From the NCBI GenBank assembly GCA_036898135.1, contig JBAHVR010000282.1, forward strand, positions 400,001 to 464,000: a DNA stretch of 64,000 nucleotides. The letters run 5' to 3'. A program made the position numbers and the translations under genes. Position 1 is the first letter of the stretch. Each line of letters opens with the position of its first letter. Origin of the DNA: Oncomelania hupensis (lineage: Eukaryota; Mollusca; Gastropoda; Littorinimorpha; Pomatiopsidae). Below are positions 55,927-64,000 of the stretch, one piece after another. The notes under the pieces are model-generated. The model saw only the letters and a program-made list of their open reading frames with translations, made no database searches and was not told the origin of the DNA.

Positions 55927-58900
55927 TTATTCGCTGTCAAAGCTGTTGTCGGTCACAGCTGCTGTGGCTGCGTGCACAGTCTCTGATGGCCTTTCCACGT
56001 ACAGCTTAAGGAGGTTGGCGTGGTATATCTTGGAATGCTGACCGACCTTCACCTTGTAGTCGTTGATCCCCACCACGGTCTCCACTTCGTACGGGCCTTT
56101 CCACTGCATCAGCAACTTATTGTGGTCGGTAGGTAGCAGCACCAGCACTTTGTTGCCAGGTTTGAACTTCCTGTTCACAGCCCTACGATCATAGTAGTGC
56201 TTTCCACAGTCCTGGGATTTCTTCAGGTTTTCTCTGGCTATCTCGAGAGTCTGCTCCAGCTTCTCTCGTAGCTCAAACACGTACTGGTAACTGTTCTTCA
56301 CCTCTGGGGTGTCCACTTCCTTCGTCCACAGTTCTTTCAGGATGTGCATCGGCCCTCGGATGGTTCTTCCGTACAGCAGCTCGAACGGAGAAAAGCCGGT
56401 GGACTCCTGCGGCACTTCTCTGTAGGCGAACAGTAAGGCGTTGATGTAACGATGCCATTGTCTGGGCTGCTCGCTGCACAGTTTCTTCAGGGTGGACTTC
56501 AACGTAGCATTGAACTTTTCGACAAGCCCGTTGCACATTGGATGGTAGGGTGTCGTAGTCAAATGCCGGATGCTAAGCAGTCTGTTGACCTCCTTCATGC
56601 AGTCAGAGACGAACTGCGTCCCGAGGTCTGTCAGAATCTCTTCAGGAACTCCAAGTCTACTGAACATGTCCACTAGCGCCTCTGCAACAGTTTCAGTGTC
56701 AATCTTCTTCAGAGGCACTGCTTCTGGGTACCGAGTCGCATAGTCCACTAAAGTCAGTACCCATCGATGACCTTCTTCACTCGGAGGTCTTATTTCACCG
56801 ATTAAGTCTAAGGCCACCCTCTTGAAAGGTCGGTCGATCAAAGGCATCCTCTGCATAGGTACTTTCGGGACCCTTCCTCGAGGTATGGTCTTCTGGCAAA
56901 TGTCACATGATCGGCAGAAACGGCTGACGTCCGCATGAAGTCCTGGCCAGTAGAACACTGCCTGGATTCTGTCTGACGTCTTCTTGATGCCTAGGTGACC
57001 TCCCATGATTGAGTCGTGAGCTACTTCCATCACTTGGCGCCTTAGGGGTAACGGTACCAAGACTTGACGTAGTGGTTTCCCTCCGTTGACCCTCGGGTGC
57101 TGGAAGATTCGGTACAGGATCTTGGCCTTCACCTCAAAATAGACCGTACCACTGCCTTTGGTCACGTGGTCTTGGCGGTTCCTGTACTTGTTTAAAGTGC
57201 TATCAGCTTCCTGGAGCTGGATCAGCTTATCTCTGTCCACGATGGCAGCTTTGGAGTTGTCGGCGACCTTCAGTGGCGTAGACATCTTGTCTCTCTTGGC
57301 CTGGGCCCTGGTAGTAACAGCACCGACGATCTCTGGTCGGCAGGGCTGAGCCGGAGTAACCACATTGTCCCGTAGCAGCTCTGTAAGGTCTCCATCGGGA
57401 AACGGCAATGGATCCTCCTCCACAACTTCGACGCGTTGGGTTGAGGCAGGACTCCACTCTGGATCGGGGTCGTCGGGTCGTCTCGCGCCGTCGATATTCC
57501 CGATCATCAAATCATACAGCGGCTTCTTCAGGCAAACCGCTTCGACTTCGCCTATGTAGAAAGGGGTGTTGACATGAATTTTTGCAACTGGCGCTTTCAC
57601 ACATTTGCTGTCGGCCATGAGTGTCCATTTAGAATCGCCAGTGAATTGTTCTTTAGCGATTAGGTCTTCTCTGACGATGACCCCACTACAGCCAGAGTCT
57701 CTTAAGACAGTCACTTCATGATTTCCGACGCGTCCCTTTGAAACAGGCATGTTCTGGACGGTCACAGCTGCGCTGGCGACGACGGGGATGGATTTTCCGT
57801 TGGCAAGGAGAAGTTGGCCATCGGTTATGCACTCTTGCACGTCCGCAGGAGTAGCTGTGCGCTCGGTCTTACTGGGAAGAATGACGCTCCCGCCGCACAC
57901 TTGATGGTCAGATCTACTGGTTTGCCGTTGATTGGAGAAACGTCTCTGTCGGTTGCCCGCCGCTGCATTGTCCGTACTGCTCCGCTGCCCGCTACTTTTG
58001 TTTTGAGGACAGTTAGCCGCTCTTTGGTCTGTAGCGTTGCAGGTGAAACAGCCTCTCGAATGCCCTTCCCTGAGAGGAGGCGTGGAGTCAGTGTGTCTCT
58101 GGCTCGTCTGGCTCCCCTGGATCTGGTTCCCATGGCTTGCCGTCTTCTGAAAGTGTTTCGTCGCGCTGGGTGGCCCCAACGTTTTCTCATGAGCGATGAG
58201 ATATCTTTCAGCAGCCTCAGCAACGTCTTTTAGCGTCTGCAACTTTTGTATTTCCAAGTGGATCGCGAGGTCCTTAGGGCAGGCGTTGAGTAATTGTTCC
58301 CTCACGATCAGCTCATGGAGACTCTCGTAAGTCTTCCCTTTGCCTGATAATTCCACCCACTTGTGTAGATATGATGACAGGCGCTCCACAAATTGTTTTG
58401 GTGTCTCGTCTGACAAAGGCCGGCATTCACGAAAGCGTTGACGGTAGCCCTTTTCTGTAAAGTTGTAGCACTGCAATAGGGCCGCTTTCAAAACGTCGTA
58501 GTCTTTGGCGTCATTATTCGACAGTCGACTGTAGACATCGAGCGCCTTCCCCGTCAGTAGTGCGCTGAGTATGATCGCCCAGTCTTGACGTTGCCATTTA
58601 GCGCTTTCGGCGAACCTTTCAAACCTCGCTAGATAGCTGTCGATCTGGTCCTTTTCGTCGACGAACACTGGCAATTTTGGAGCCTTGAAGTCACTGATAA
58701 CTTGTGGCGCACGCTGCTGTTGCTGGATGCGCGCCAACTCTAGTTGGTGCTGACGCTCAGCTTCTCTTTCTTGCCGCTGCTCTTCTCTTTCTTCTCGACG
58801 ACGTTGCTCTTCTTTTTCTAGACGCTTCTCTTCTAATTCTCTCTCTTGTATTCTCTCCTGGGATTTGACGTACTCCGTCAGCTGTTTGCCTTTTAGTTTC

Positions 58901-58932
58901 AGTTCAATCCCTTTCTGCCAGAAGTCAGCCAT
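55927..58932 (-). CDS. Ty3/Gypsy Gag-protease-integrase polyprotein (1001 aa, no RT)
   Basis: Intact single ORF. Residues 20-75 are a charged coiled coil. About 78-250 is Gag (capsid-like). A zinc-knuckle relic at 295-308 (CFTCNATDQRAANC) has Q in place of H. Protease active site D412-S-G. Integrase has an HHCC finger (H639, H646, C676, C679) and catalytic D709, D769, E805 with the D,D-35-E spacing, then a GPY/F module (MQWKGPYEV, 942-950). The ORF ends 51 residues later. RT and RNase H are absent both between protease and integrase and downstream. In Gmr1-like Gypsy elements integrase precedes RT, so this could be such an order with the RT end lost; an in-frame deletion from the usual order is the alternative. 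The ATG is at the start of the coiled coil, 10 bp after the HSE-like array. The upstream LTR and PBS are present. Confidence 0.85.
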   Translation of the reverse strand: MADFWQKGIELKLKGKQLTEYVKSQERIQERELEEKRLEKEEQRRREEREEQRQEREAERQHQLELARIQQQQRAPQVISDFKAPKLPVFVDEKDQIDSYLARFERFAESAKWQRQDWAIILSALLTGKALDVYSRLSNNDAKDYDVLKAALLQCYNFTEKGYRQRFRECRPLSDETPKQFVERLSSYLHKWVELSGKGKTYESLHELIVREQLLNACPKDLAIHLEIQKLQTLKDVAEAAERYLIAHEKTLGPPSATKHFQKTASHGNQIQGSQTSQRHTDSTPPLREGHSRGCFTCNATDQRAANCPQNKSSGQRSSTDNAAAGNRQRRFSNQRQTSRSDHQVCGGSVILPSKTERTATPADVQECITDGQLLLANGKSIPVVASAAVTVQNMPVSKGRVGNHEVTVLRDSGCSGVIVREDLIAKEQFTGDSKWTLMADSKCVKAPVAKIHVNTPFYIGEVEAVCLKKPLYDLMIGNIDGARRPDDPDPEWSPASTQRVEVVEEDPLPFPDGDLTELLRDNVVTPAQPCRPEIVGAVTTRAQAKRDKMSTPLKVADNSKAAIVDRDKLIQLQEADSTLNKYRNRQDHVTKGSGTVYFEVKAKILYRIFQHPRVNGGKPLRQVLVPLPLRRQVMEVAHDSIMGGHLGIKKTSDRIQAVFYWPGLHADVSRFCRSCDICQKTIPRGRVPKVPMQRMPLIDRPFKRVALDLIGEIRPPSEEGHRWVLTLVDYATRYPEAVPLKKIDTETVAEALVDMFSRLGVPEEILTDLGTQFVSDCMKEVNRLLSIRHLTTTPYHPMCNGLVEKFNATLKSTLKKLCSEQPRQWHRYINALLFAYREVPQESTGFSPFELLYGRTIRGPMHILKELWTKEVDTPEVKNSYQYVFELREKLEQTLEIARENLKKSQDCGKHYYDRRAVNRKFKPGNKVLVLLPTDHNKLLMQWKGPYEVETVVGINDYKVKVGQHSKIYHANLLKLYVERPSETVHAATAAVTDNSFDSE

Positions 58933-58942
58933 CTTAATGCTT

Positions 58943-59062
58943 TTCTGGAAAGTTCTTTTCTAGAAAGTTATTTTCTGGAAAGTTCTTTTCTGGAAGGTTC
59001 TTTTCTGGAAAGTTCTTTTTCTAGAAAGTTCTTTTCTGGAAGGTTCTTCTTCTAGAAAGTTT
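58943..59062. promoter_or_regulatory. eight tandem heat-shock-element-like units in the Gypsy leader
   Basis: A 15-16-bp tandem repeat TTCTGGAAAGTTC (or TTCTAGAAAGTTC) starts at 58943, 58958, 58973, 58988, 59003, 59019, 59034 and 59050. Six units match the HSE trimer TTCnnGAAnnTTC exactly; two have one change in the last triplet. TTCTAGAA also recurs at 59090. It lies between LTR and gag start. Heat responsiveness is inference; the tract could also be a minisatellite that happens to fit. Confidence 0.6.
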
Positions 59063-59508
59063 TTGACTGTGCTGTACCTTTCTAGACTGTTCTAGAACAG
59101 CACGCTTTCTGCAGTAGCGCTGATGCTTGCCACTAGTCGCCTTCGCTGACGCAGGCCCCGCTGTCCTCGTCGTATGCGACGCTGCACCACGCTGGTGTTG
59201 ATGTATACGCTCCTGTGCTGAAGTAGACGCGACGTCCGCTCGCCGCTCTCTGTAACACTGGCGATGTAGCTCCGAGACTGTCCCTCGACGTAGTCCTGCG
59301 GCAGCCACGTAGTCCCGATCTGTTGTTCGCTCACGAGGCAACTCTTCAGCGACTACACGCCCTTGCAGTCAACCCGAACCTATCGGTGATGTAGTCCCAG
59401 TATGTTGGCCCCTCTCGACGCAACTCGTTGGCGGCTACCCTCGATGACTGCCTCTCGTAACGTTGACTCGCTTGTTGTAGCAGTTGAACCCTTGGCTATG
59501 GCGTGAAT
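59063..59508 (-). other. Gypsy 5' leader
   Basis: Sequence between primer-binding site and gag. A minus-strand open frame of 106 aa (59021-59341), arginine-rich, overlaps it but has no domain and covers the HSE repeats, so probably not coding. Confidence 0.5.
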
Positions 59509-59524
59509 CCCGGCTTGGCCCCCA
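59509..59524 (-). promoter_or_regulatory. primer-binding site (minus strand)
   Basis: Three bases after the LTR end, TGGGGGCCAAGCCGGG starts with TGG. Its complement reads as a tRNA 3' end: CCCGG (T stem), CTTGGCC (acceptor), C, CCA, preceded by GTGAAT (T-loop-like). The tRNA identity is not assigned. Confidence 0.6.
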
Positions 59525-59527
59525 AAA

Positions 59528-59950
59528 TGTTACACTCCGTTTGATGATGGAGTTTTCTATCAGTATCTGATTCAGCCCCAATGCTGAATTCCTGATAGGG
59601 TGTAACTCAGATTCGTTTATTCAGGCAACCCGCTCAAGCAGCATACAAGTCACAAAGTCGACGTATGAAGTTTTCCACTTTTATTCAGCACACATCAACA
59701 ACTGCATACAATCGCTCAATCGTCTTTCCACTCTCAAATTTACTTTCCAATTCACTATCAACAACAACACTATCCAACTTTTTTTTAACAGTGCGGCGCT
59801 TATATAGTCTCTACATACACGGGAACAAACGAGAATAATCCTACATAAAACACCACAACCAATCAAAATTAATTTCATCATCACGTGACTCACGTCATCC
59901 AACCCCATTTGGAATGGAAGCTTCCATGGTAACCAAAAGAACAATCCACA
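59528..59950 (-). mobile_element. Gypsy 5' LTR (423 bp)
   Basis: Plus-strand ends TGTTACAC...AATCCACA, so on the element strand it runs TG...CA. On the minus strand TATATAAG lies at about 59805 and AATAAA at about 59680, in the right order for promoter and polyadenylation signal. The ends were set by comparison with the solo LTR at 23176-24286. Confidence 0.75.
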
Positions 59951-59954
59951 CGCT

Positions 59955-59996
59955 TCGATCTTCTTCTTCTTCTTCTGCGTTCCTCAAAATGGGGCC
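59955..59996 (-). mobile_element. LINE 3' UTR and (GAA)n tail
   Basis: Minus strand: after the ORF2 stop only about 25 bp of UTR, then GAAGAAGAAGAAGAA. The LINE abuts the Gypsy LTR. Confidence 0.7.
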
Positions 59997-62900
59997 TCAG
60001 ATGTCCAGGTTTGTCAAACTTATGAAGCGGGCAGTGGTTTCGAGGTCTTGCTTGGAGCCCCAGAGTTTTACGTCCAGCGTCTGTCCTGCAGGCCAGAGTT
60101 GTGTCCTGGCATTCTGGTACTGGGGGCAGGACTGCAGGATGTGCTCTGGGGTCTGGAGGTCTGTTCCACACGGGCAGTCAGGGGTGTGTGACAGGCCAAG
60201 GCGATGCATGTGGTAACGCAGGCGGCAGTGACCAGTTCGTAGCCGGAAAATCGTGGTCTGTTCATGGCGCTGGAGGTGTGCCATCTGGTCGTCAGATGGA
60301 GGGTCATGCTGGGTGGTCCAGGTTGCCTGGAAGTGCCGCTTGACCAGAGTCTTGGCTTCCTTATAAGAGACTGGGGGGTGTGGCTGCTCCATTTTGCTGC
60401 CCGACTTAGCCAGCCTGTCCGCCTCCTCGTTTCCTGACAGACCACAGTGAGCAGGTATCCACTGGACTGCTACCTTCGTGTATTGCGAGAGGGCAATCAA
60501 CAGGCGCTGTGTGTCTCTTTCCAGCTGTTCACTGGGCGACTGCAGGCTCTCGATGATGGAGCGGCAGTCAGACAGGAAGACGATATTTGAGGCGGGCGCT
60601 TCTGCAGCAAGGAGCCGGGCAGCCTCATGAAGAGCAGTGAGCTCAGCCCTGTAGTTGGTGGACCGGGCTCCAGCAGGCAGGGATCTGGAGAGGGTGCTTC
60701 CATCGGTGAAGCGCAGGTGTAGTCCGCTGCCTCCGTTGCTGACGGCTGCATCAGAGGATCCATCCGTGTATGCGTGGATCCACATGGGCCTGGGATACTT
60801 CAGGTCCAGGAGCTCCAGAGTGAGGGAGCGTAGCGCAGCCTCTGACTGCTCGCCCTTGTACCTCACTCCTGGGACGTCAGGGCAGAACATGAGTTCGGTA
60901 GTCGGGGTGTCCCAGTCCTCGGCGTCCTGGAGGAGCTCTCGTTCTGCTGGGAGGTCTGGGACGGCAGCCGCCAGCTTCTTGACCTGATGGATGAAGCTAT
61001 CCCGCTTCAGCCTGTTCTTGGTTGGCTGTTGTAGATATTGGTGGGCTGGGTGTGAGGGCAGCCTCTGTAGTTTTTCATGTTGGATCAGAACTTTTTCTTC
61101 TCGTCTTTGGTCCAGGGAGAGGAGTCCTGTTGTTGTTTCCAGCTTGTGGATGGGTGTTGTTTTCAGTCCTCCTGTGATGAGTCTCATGGCAGCGCTTTGT
61201 ACTTTGGCCAGTCTCCTGGTGTTGCTCTTGGCTGCTGTGGACCATGCTGCTGAACCGTATTCCATCACAGGACGGACGTTGCCGGTGTACACTTGCTTGA
61301 GGATTCTGCTGTTGGCACCCCACTTTGTGCCCGAGAGCTTCTTCATGAGGGCCAATCTTCTGGTTGCTCTCTTCTCCATCTCCTGGATGTGAGGACTCCA
61401 GGTAAACCTCCTGTCGAGCTTGACACCGAGGTACGTTGGAGTTTCCTCCTCCGGTATCACTTGGTTGCCGACTTTCAGCTTCAGGGTCTCTTTGGTGTTG
61501 GAGAGTGAGAAGCAGGTGGCTACTGTTTTCAGGCTGTTGATGGTGACACACCAGTCGCTTGCCCACCTGGAGATGCTGTTGAGAGCCTCTTGCATCCTGA
61601 CGACAGCAGTGGGAGTGGACTCGGCAGCGTTCCACATTGCGACGTCATCGGCATGCAGGGCGCGGCTGATGTGTCGAGAGAGGTTCTTGGTGATGTCGTT
61701 GATGAAAACGACGAAGAGAGTTGGGGAGATCACTCCTCCTTGTGGGACTCCTTCCCTGATCTTTACTGTGTAGCTGAAGTTGCCGTTGAGCTTAACCCTT
61801 GCCGTTCTGTGTGCCAGGAAGCTTCTGATCCACTTGAACAAGTTGCCAGCGACACCTGCGGTCAATAGCTTCAGGAGTAGGCCTTCCTTCCATGTCTTGT
61901 CGAAGGCCTTGGAGAGGTCTATGAAAGTGGCGATGACCTTCTTCTTCTGCTGGAAGGCGTTCTCTATTGACTGAGCAAGATACACCAGCTGGTCCTCGGT
62001 GTTTCTGTTCTTCCTGAAGGCGGTCTGTTCTTTGGTGATCAGGTTGTTCGATTCCAGGTGCCACACTAGTCTCTTATTGACCATACGCTCAAGGGTCTTG
62101 CCGAGGCAGCTCAGAAGACTGATGGGTCTGTAGCTGGACTTACTCTTGGGGTCCTTTCCTTTCTTGAGTATGGGGATGATGATGGCTTCCTTCCATGCTG
62201 AGGGGAAGACGCCTGACCGCCACGACTGGTTGAAGAGCTCCAGTAATTTGTTTTTGGCGGCTGGCCCAAGATGCTTGATCAGCTCGTTGCAGACTCCATC
62301 TTTGCCTGGAGCTTTCTTGGGCTTGAGTCGCCTGATAGCATCGTTGAGCTCTCCCAGGGAGAAGTCAGATGTCATAGATGGGGGGTGGGCATTGTTCTGC
62401 AGGCAGAGCTTGGTTTGAAGCTGCTCTTCTACTTCTTTCCTTCGTTGTGGAGGGACATTGATGGTGCTTTCAGCCTTGAAGGCTTCAGCCAGAAGGTTTG
62501 CAGCTCTCTTGCCAGTGTGGTAGGTGCCACTCTCCTCAAGCACGGTGGTTCCATATGCTGCTGTGGTGTCCTCGTTCAGGGCCTTCACGAGTTGCCACAG
62601 TTTGCTGGTGTTGTTGTCCAGGCTCAGAGTTGAGGTCTTCTCGTTCCAGCTTTCTTGGAGTTCCTTGGTTTTGATAGCCGAGAACTCATCCTTGATCTTG
62701 CTGTGCTCCGTGGTTGATTCTGGGGAGGGGTTCTGCTCCATGGCTTCTCTGGCCTCTGATAGTCTCTGGTGGAGATCCGCCAGCCTCTTGCTCCAGTAAG
62801 GCTTGTAGTCCCTCCTGAAGCCACGAGGAATAGCTTTCTTGGCAGCAGTCAGAATGGTGGAGGTGAGGTTCTTGACATTCTGGTTGATGTCTTCTGTGAA

Positions 62901-63869
62901 GGTGACATTGAGAAGGTCTTCGGCATGCTGTTGGTACTGTCCCCAGTTGGCCTTCTTGAAATTCCAGCTGGCTCTCCTCCTGCAGTACTCTGGTGCAGTT
63001 GCTGCATCTGCAATGAGGAGTGTGATGGGGAGGTGGTCACTGCCACCTAGCTGACTGCCGACTGTTCTGGTGGTCCGCTTCTCAATGTCCTCTGTGGCCA
63101 TGGCAAGGTCAGGGGTGGAGGTGCTCTTCCATGCTCTGGAGTAGTACGACGGCTTGTCCTCTGGTTGGTTGATCAGGATCAGCTCGTTGTCCATCATCCA
63201 GTCCTGGACTTCTTCTCCCCTGGAGTCCGTTGTGCTGTAGCCCCAAGCCGGTGAGTGACTGTTGAAGTCGCCGGTGATGAGATGCCTCTCTTCTGCTGCC
63301 TGGATGGTGTGCAGGTCGAGCCTTGATGTTGTAGGGCTGTAGCAGTTGCTGATGAAAAGTTCTTCTCCTTGAAGAAAGAGTTGAATTGTCAGGAGCTCTA
63401 GTTCTCCGGTTGTCTGCGCTGTAAGCACTGAGGGGATTCCTTGTCGGACGAGGGTCATGACTCCGCCTTTGTGCCCTGAGGGTCTGTCTCGCCTGTAGGT
63501 GTCGTAACCTCTGACAAAGAATCTCCGGGTTTCTGTGAGATGGGTTTCTTGGATGCAGATAACGTCTATCTTGTTGTCTCTTAGGAAGGCTTGAAGCTCT
63601 GGTTTCTTGTTCTGGATGCCTTCCGCATTCCACTGCACCACACGTAGGCCTGTCACAGCTGTTGGTTGTGGACCAGTTGCTCTACTCTGCCTCCCCCTGG
63701 TTCGCAGGTCAGCAGAGCCGCCAGTCGCTAAGGCGGGCCCCTTTGAGGCAGAGGGCCCGGCACCGTCCCCGCCTGGCTTTGGTCCACGGGGACGACACCA
63801 TGTCGAAATATCCATCTGAGGCATTGTCCATTTTTCTGGTAGCGTGTGCGCTCGTTTGGACTCCCACAC
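59997..63869 (-). CDS. I-type LINE ORF2: endonuclease, RT, RNase H (1290 aa)
   Basis: Intact ORF for target-primed retrotransposition. Endonuclease 75-285 (QWNAEGI; E108 in QETHL; GDFNSHSPAWG; GSDHLPI). RT about 500-780 (KKAPGKDGV; YRPISLLSCLGK; FIDLSKAFDKTW; GVPQGGVISP; HADD with D741-D742). RNase H 1030-1160 with D1036, E1076, D1101 and D1151 and the HCGLSGNEEADRLA block. A C-terminal CCHC-type motif at C1232, C1234, H1243, C1248. The endonuclease plus RT plus RNase H order is that of the I group (I, Ingi, Nimb, Loa-like); Nimb-like is plausible for a mollusc. All catalytic residues are kept and no stop interrupts it, so it is young and may be active. The first 70 residues are low-complexity, and the true start could lie further upstream. 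Confidence 0.9.
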   Translation of the reverse strand: MWESKRAHTLPEKWTMPQMDISTWCRPRGPKPGGDGAGPSASKGPALATGGSADLRTRGRQSRATGPQPTAVTGLRVVQWNAEGIQNKKPELQAFLRDNKIDVICIQETHLTETRRFFVRGYDTYRRDRPSGHKGGVMTLVRQGIPSVLTAQTTGELELLTIQLFLQGEELFISNCYSPTTSRLDLHTIQAAEERHLITGDFNSHSPAWGYSTTDSRGEEVQDWMMDNELILINQPEDKPSYYSRAWKSTSTPDLAMATEDIEKRTTRTVGSQLGGSDHLPITLLIADAATAPEYCRRRASWNFKKANWGQYQQHAEDLLNVTFTEDINQNVKNLTSTILTAAKKAIPRGFRRDYKPYWSKRLADLHQRLSEAREAMEQNPSPESTTEHSKIKDEFSAIKTKELQESWNEKTSTLSLDNNTSKLWQLVKALNEDTTAAYGTTVLEESGTYHTGKRAANLLAEAFKAESTINVPPQRRKEVEEQLQTKLCLQNNAHPPSMTSDFSLGELNDAIRRLKPKKAPGKDGVCNELIKHLGPAAKNKLLELFNQSWRSGVFPSAWKEAIIIPILKKGKDPKSKSSYRPISLLSCLGKTLERMVNKRLVWHLESNNLITKEQTAFRKNRNTEDQLVYLAQSIENAFQQKKKVIATFIDLSKAFDKTWKEGLLLKLLTAGVAGNLFKWIRSFLAHRTARVKLNGNFSYTVKIREGVPQGGVISPTLFVVFINDITKNLSRHISRALHADDVAMWNAAESTPTAVVRMQEALNSISRWASDWCVTINSLKTVATCFSLSNTKETLKLKVGNQVIPEEETPTYLGVKLDRRFTWSPHIQEMEKRATRRLALMKKLSGTKWGANSRILKQVYTGNVRPVMEYGSAAWSTAAKSNTRRLAKVQSAAMRLITGGLKTTPIHKLETTTGLLSLDQRREEKVLIQHEKLQRLPSHPAHQYLQQPTKNRLKRDSFIHQVKKLAAAVPDLPAERELLQDAEDWDTPTTELMFCPDVPGVRYKGEQSEAALRSLTLELLDLKYPRPMWIHAYTDGSSDAAVSNGGSGLHLRFTDGSTLSRSLPAGARSTNYRAELTALHEAARLLAAEAPASNIVFLSDCRSIIESLQSPSEQLERDTQRLLIALSQYTKVAVQWIPAHCGLSGNEEADRLAKSGSKMEQPHPPVSYKEAKTLVKRHFQATWTTQHDPPSDDQMAHLQRHEQTTIFRLRTGHCRLRYHMHRLGLSHTPDCPCGTDLQTPEHILQSCPQYQNARTQLWPAGQTLDVKLWGSKQDLETTARFISLTNLDI

Positions 63870-64000
63870 AATACCCAGGGGGTATAGTCAGCAGCACTCC
63901 GTCTTCGTTGGGACATTCGGTTTTAGCGAGTTTTCCTTCTCGAGGCCGTGCACAAGACTGGATGTGGCCCATCTCATCCAGCCCCACCTGGTTATCCTGC
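63870..64000 (-). other. upstream part of the LINE, cut by the window edge
   Basis: An overlapping minus-strand frame (63709-63987) reads KTECPNEDGVLLTIPPGYCV, which may be the end of ORF1 or of ORF2's leader. ORF1 and the 5' end lie outside the window. Confidence 0.4.

Noticed and set aside
57814..58233. 139-aa plus-strand ORF opposite the Gypsy gag
   Set aside because: Antisense shadow of a GC-rich coding region; no domain or splice context.

Overview
The window is a piece of a eukaryotic, almost certainly animal, genome. It has spliced exons, a poly-C2H2 zinc-finger gene, several retrotransposon and DNA-transposon families, many long microsatellites and a low gene density. The repeat style (tRNA-derived SINEs with a conserved central part, long ATT/GA/CA tracts, Gypsy and I-type LINE elements, poly-ZNF genes with psi-K-x-E acidic exons) suggests a lophotrochozoan, most likely a mollusc and perhaps a gastropod. 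That placement is inference; no species-specific marker was recognised.

Layout. 1-25 kb is a repeat graveyard: a Tigger-like element with a nested LINE piece (1805-3099), truncated LINE ends, a TTAA-flanked piggyBac-like element (9269-11758) carrying a nested hAT element and a SINE, AT-rich tandem duplications (16.7-17.5 kb), a LINE insertion whose paralogous empty site lies at 7.4 kb, two arrays of a 30-bp minisatellite, and a solo LTR with a nested 570-bp retroposon. 25.7-44.1 kb on the minus strand is the only convincing host-like locus. A first exon (about 37.2 kb), an acidic psi-K-x-E exon (36.2 kb) and an 80-bp exon (35.1 kb) have splice sites and phases that join in frame to a zinc-finger exon (26.3-27.7 kb) with 15 C2H2 fingers. 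After one frameshift, five more fingers follow. Paralogous exon modules at 42.7, 43.9 and 44.1 kb indicate tandem duplication. The intron holds a 42-bp minisatellite whose unit is a copy of an exon end plus its splice donor, with the donor GT changed to CT. Transposons have filled the rest of the locus, including hAT, pogo/Tigger-like, piggyBac-like, RTE LINE and a 2.2-kb TIR element.

44-54 kb holds more TIR elements and a Jockey/CR1-like LINE split by a 9-bp-TSD MULE-like element and by a second 2.1-kb insertion. 54-60 kb holds a 570-bp retroposon with a near-perfect 14-bp target-site duplication. Next to it is a Ty3/Gypsy element on the minus strand: LTR, primer-binding site, leader with eight tandem heat-shock-element-like units, and an intact 1001-aa Gag-protease-integrase ORF without reverse transcriptase. 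60-64 kb holds an intact 1290-aa LINE ORF2 (endonuclease, RT, RNase H, CCHC), which runs toward the right edge.

The strongest candidates for something new are the 570-bp TATA-containing retroposon family with tail-only and 62-bp truncated insertions, the exon-derived minisatellite inside the ZNF gene, and the HSE array in the Gypsy leader.
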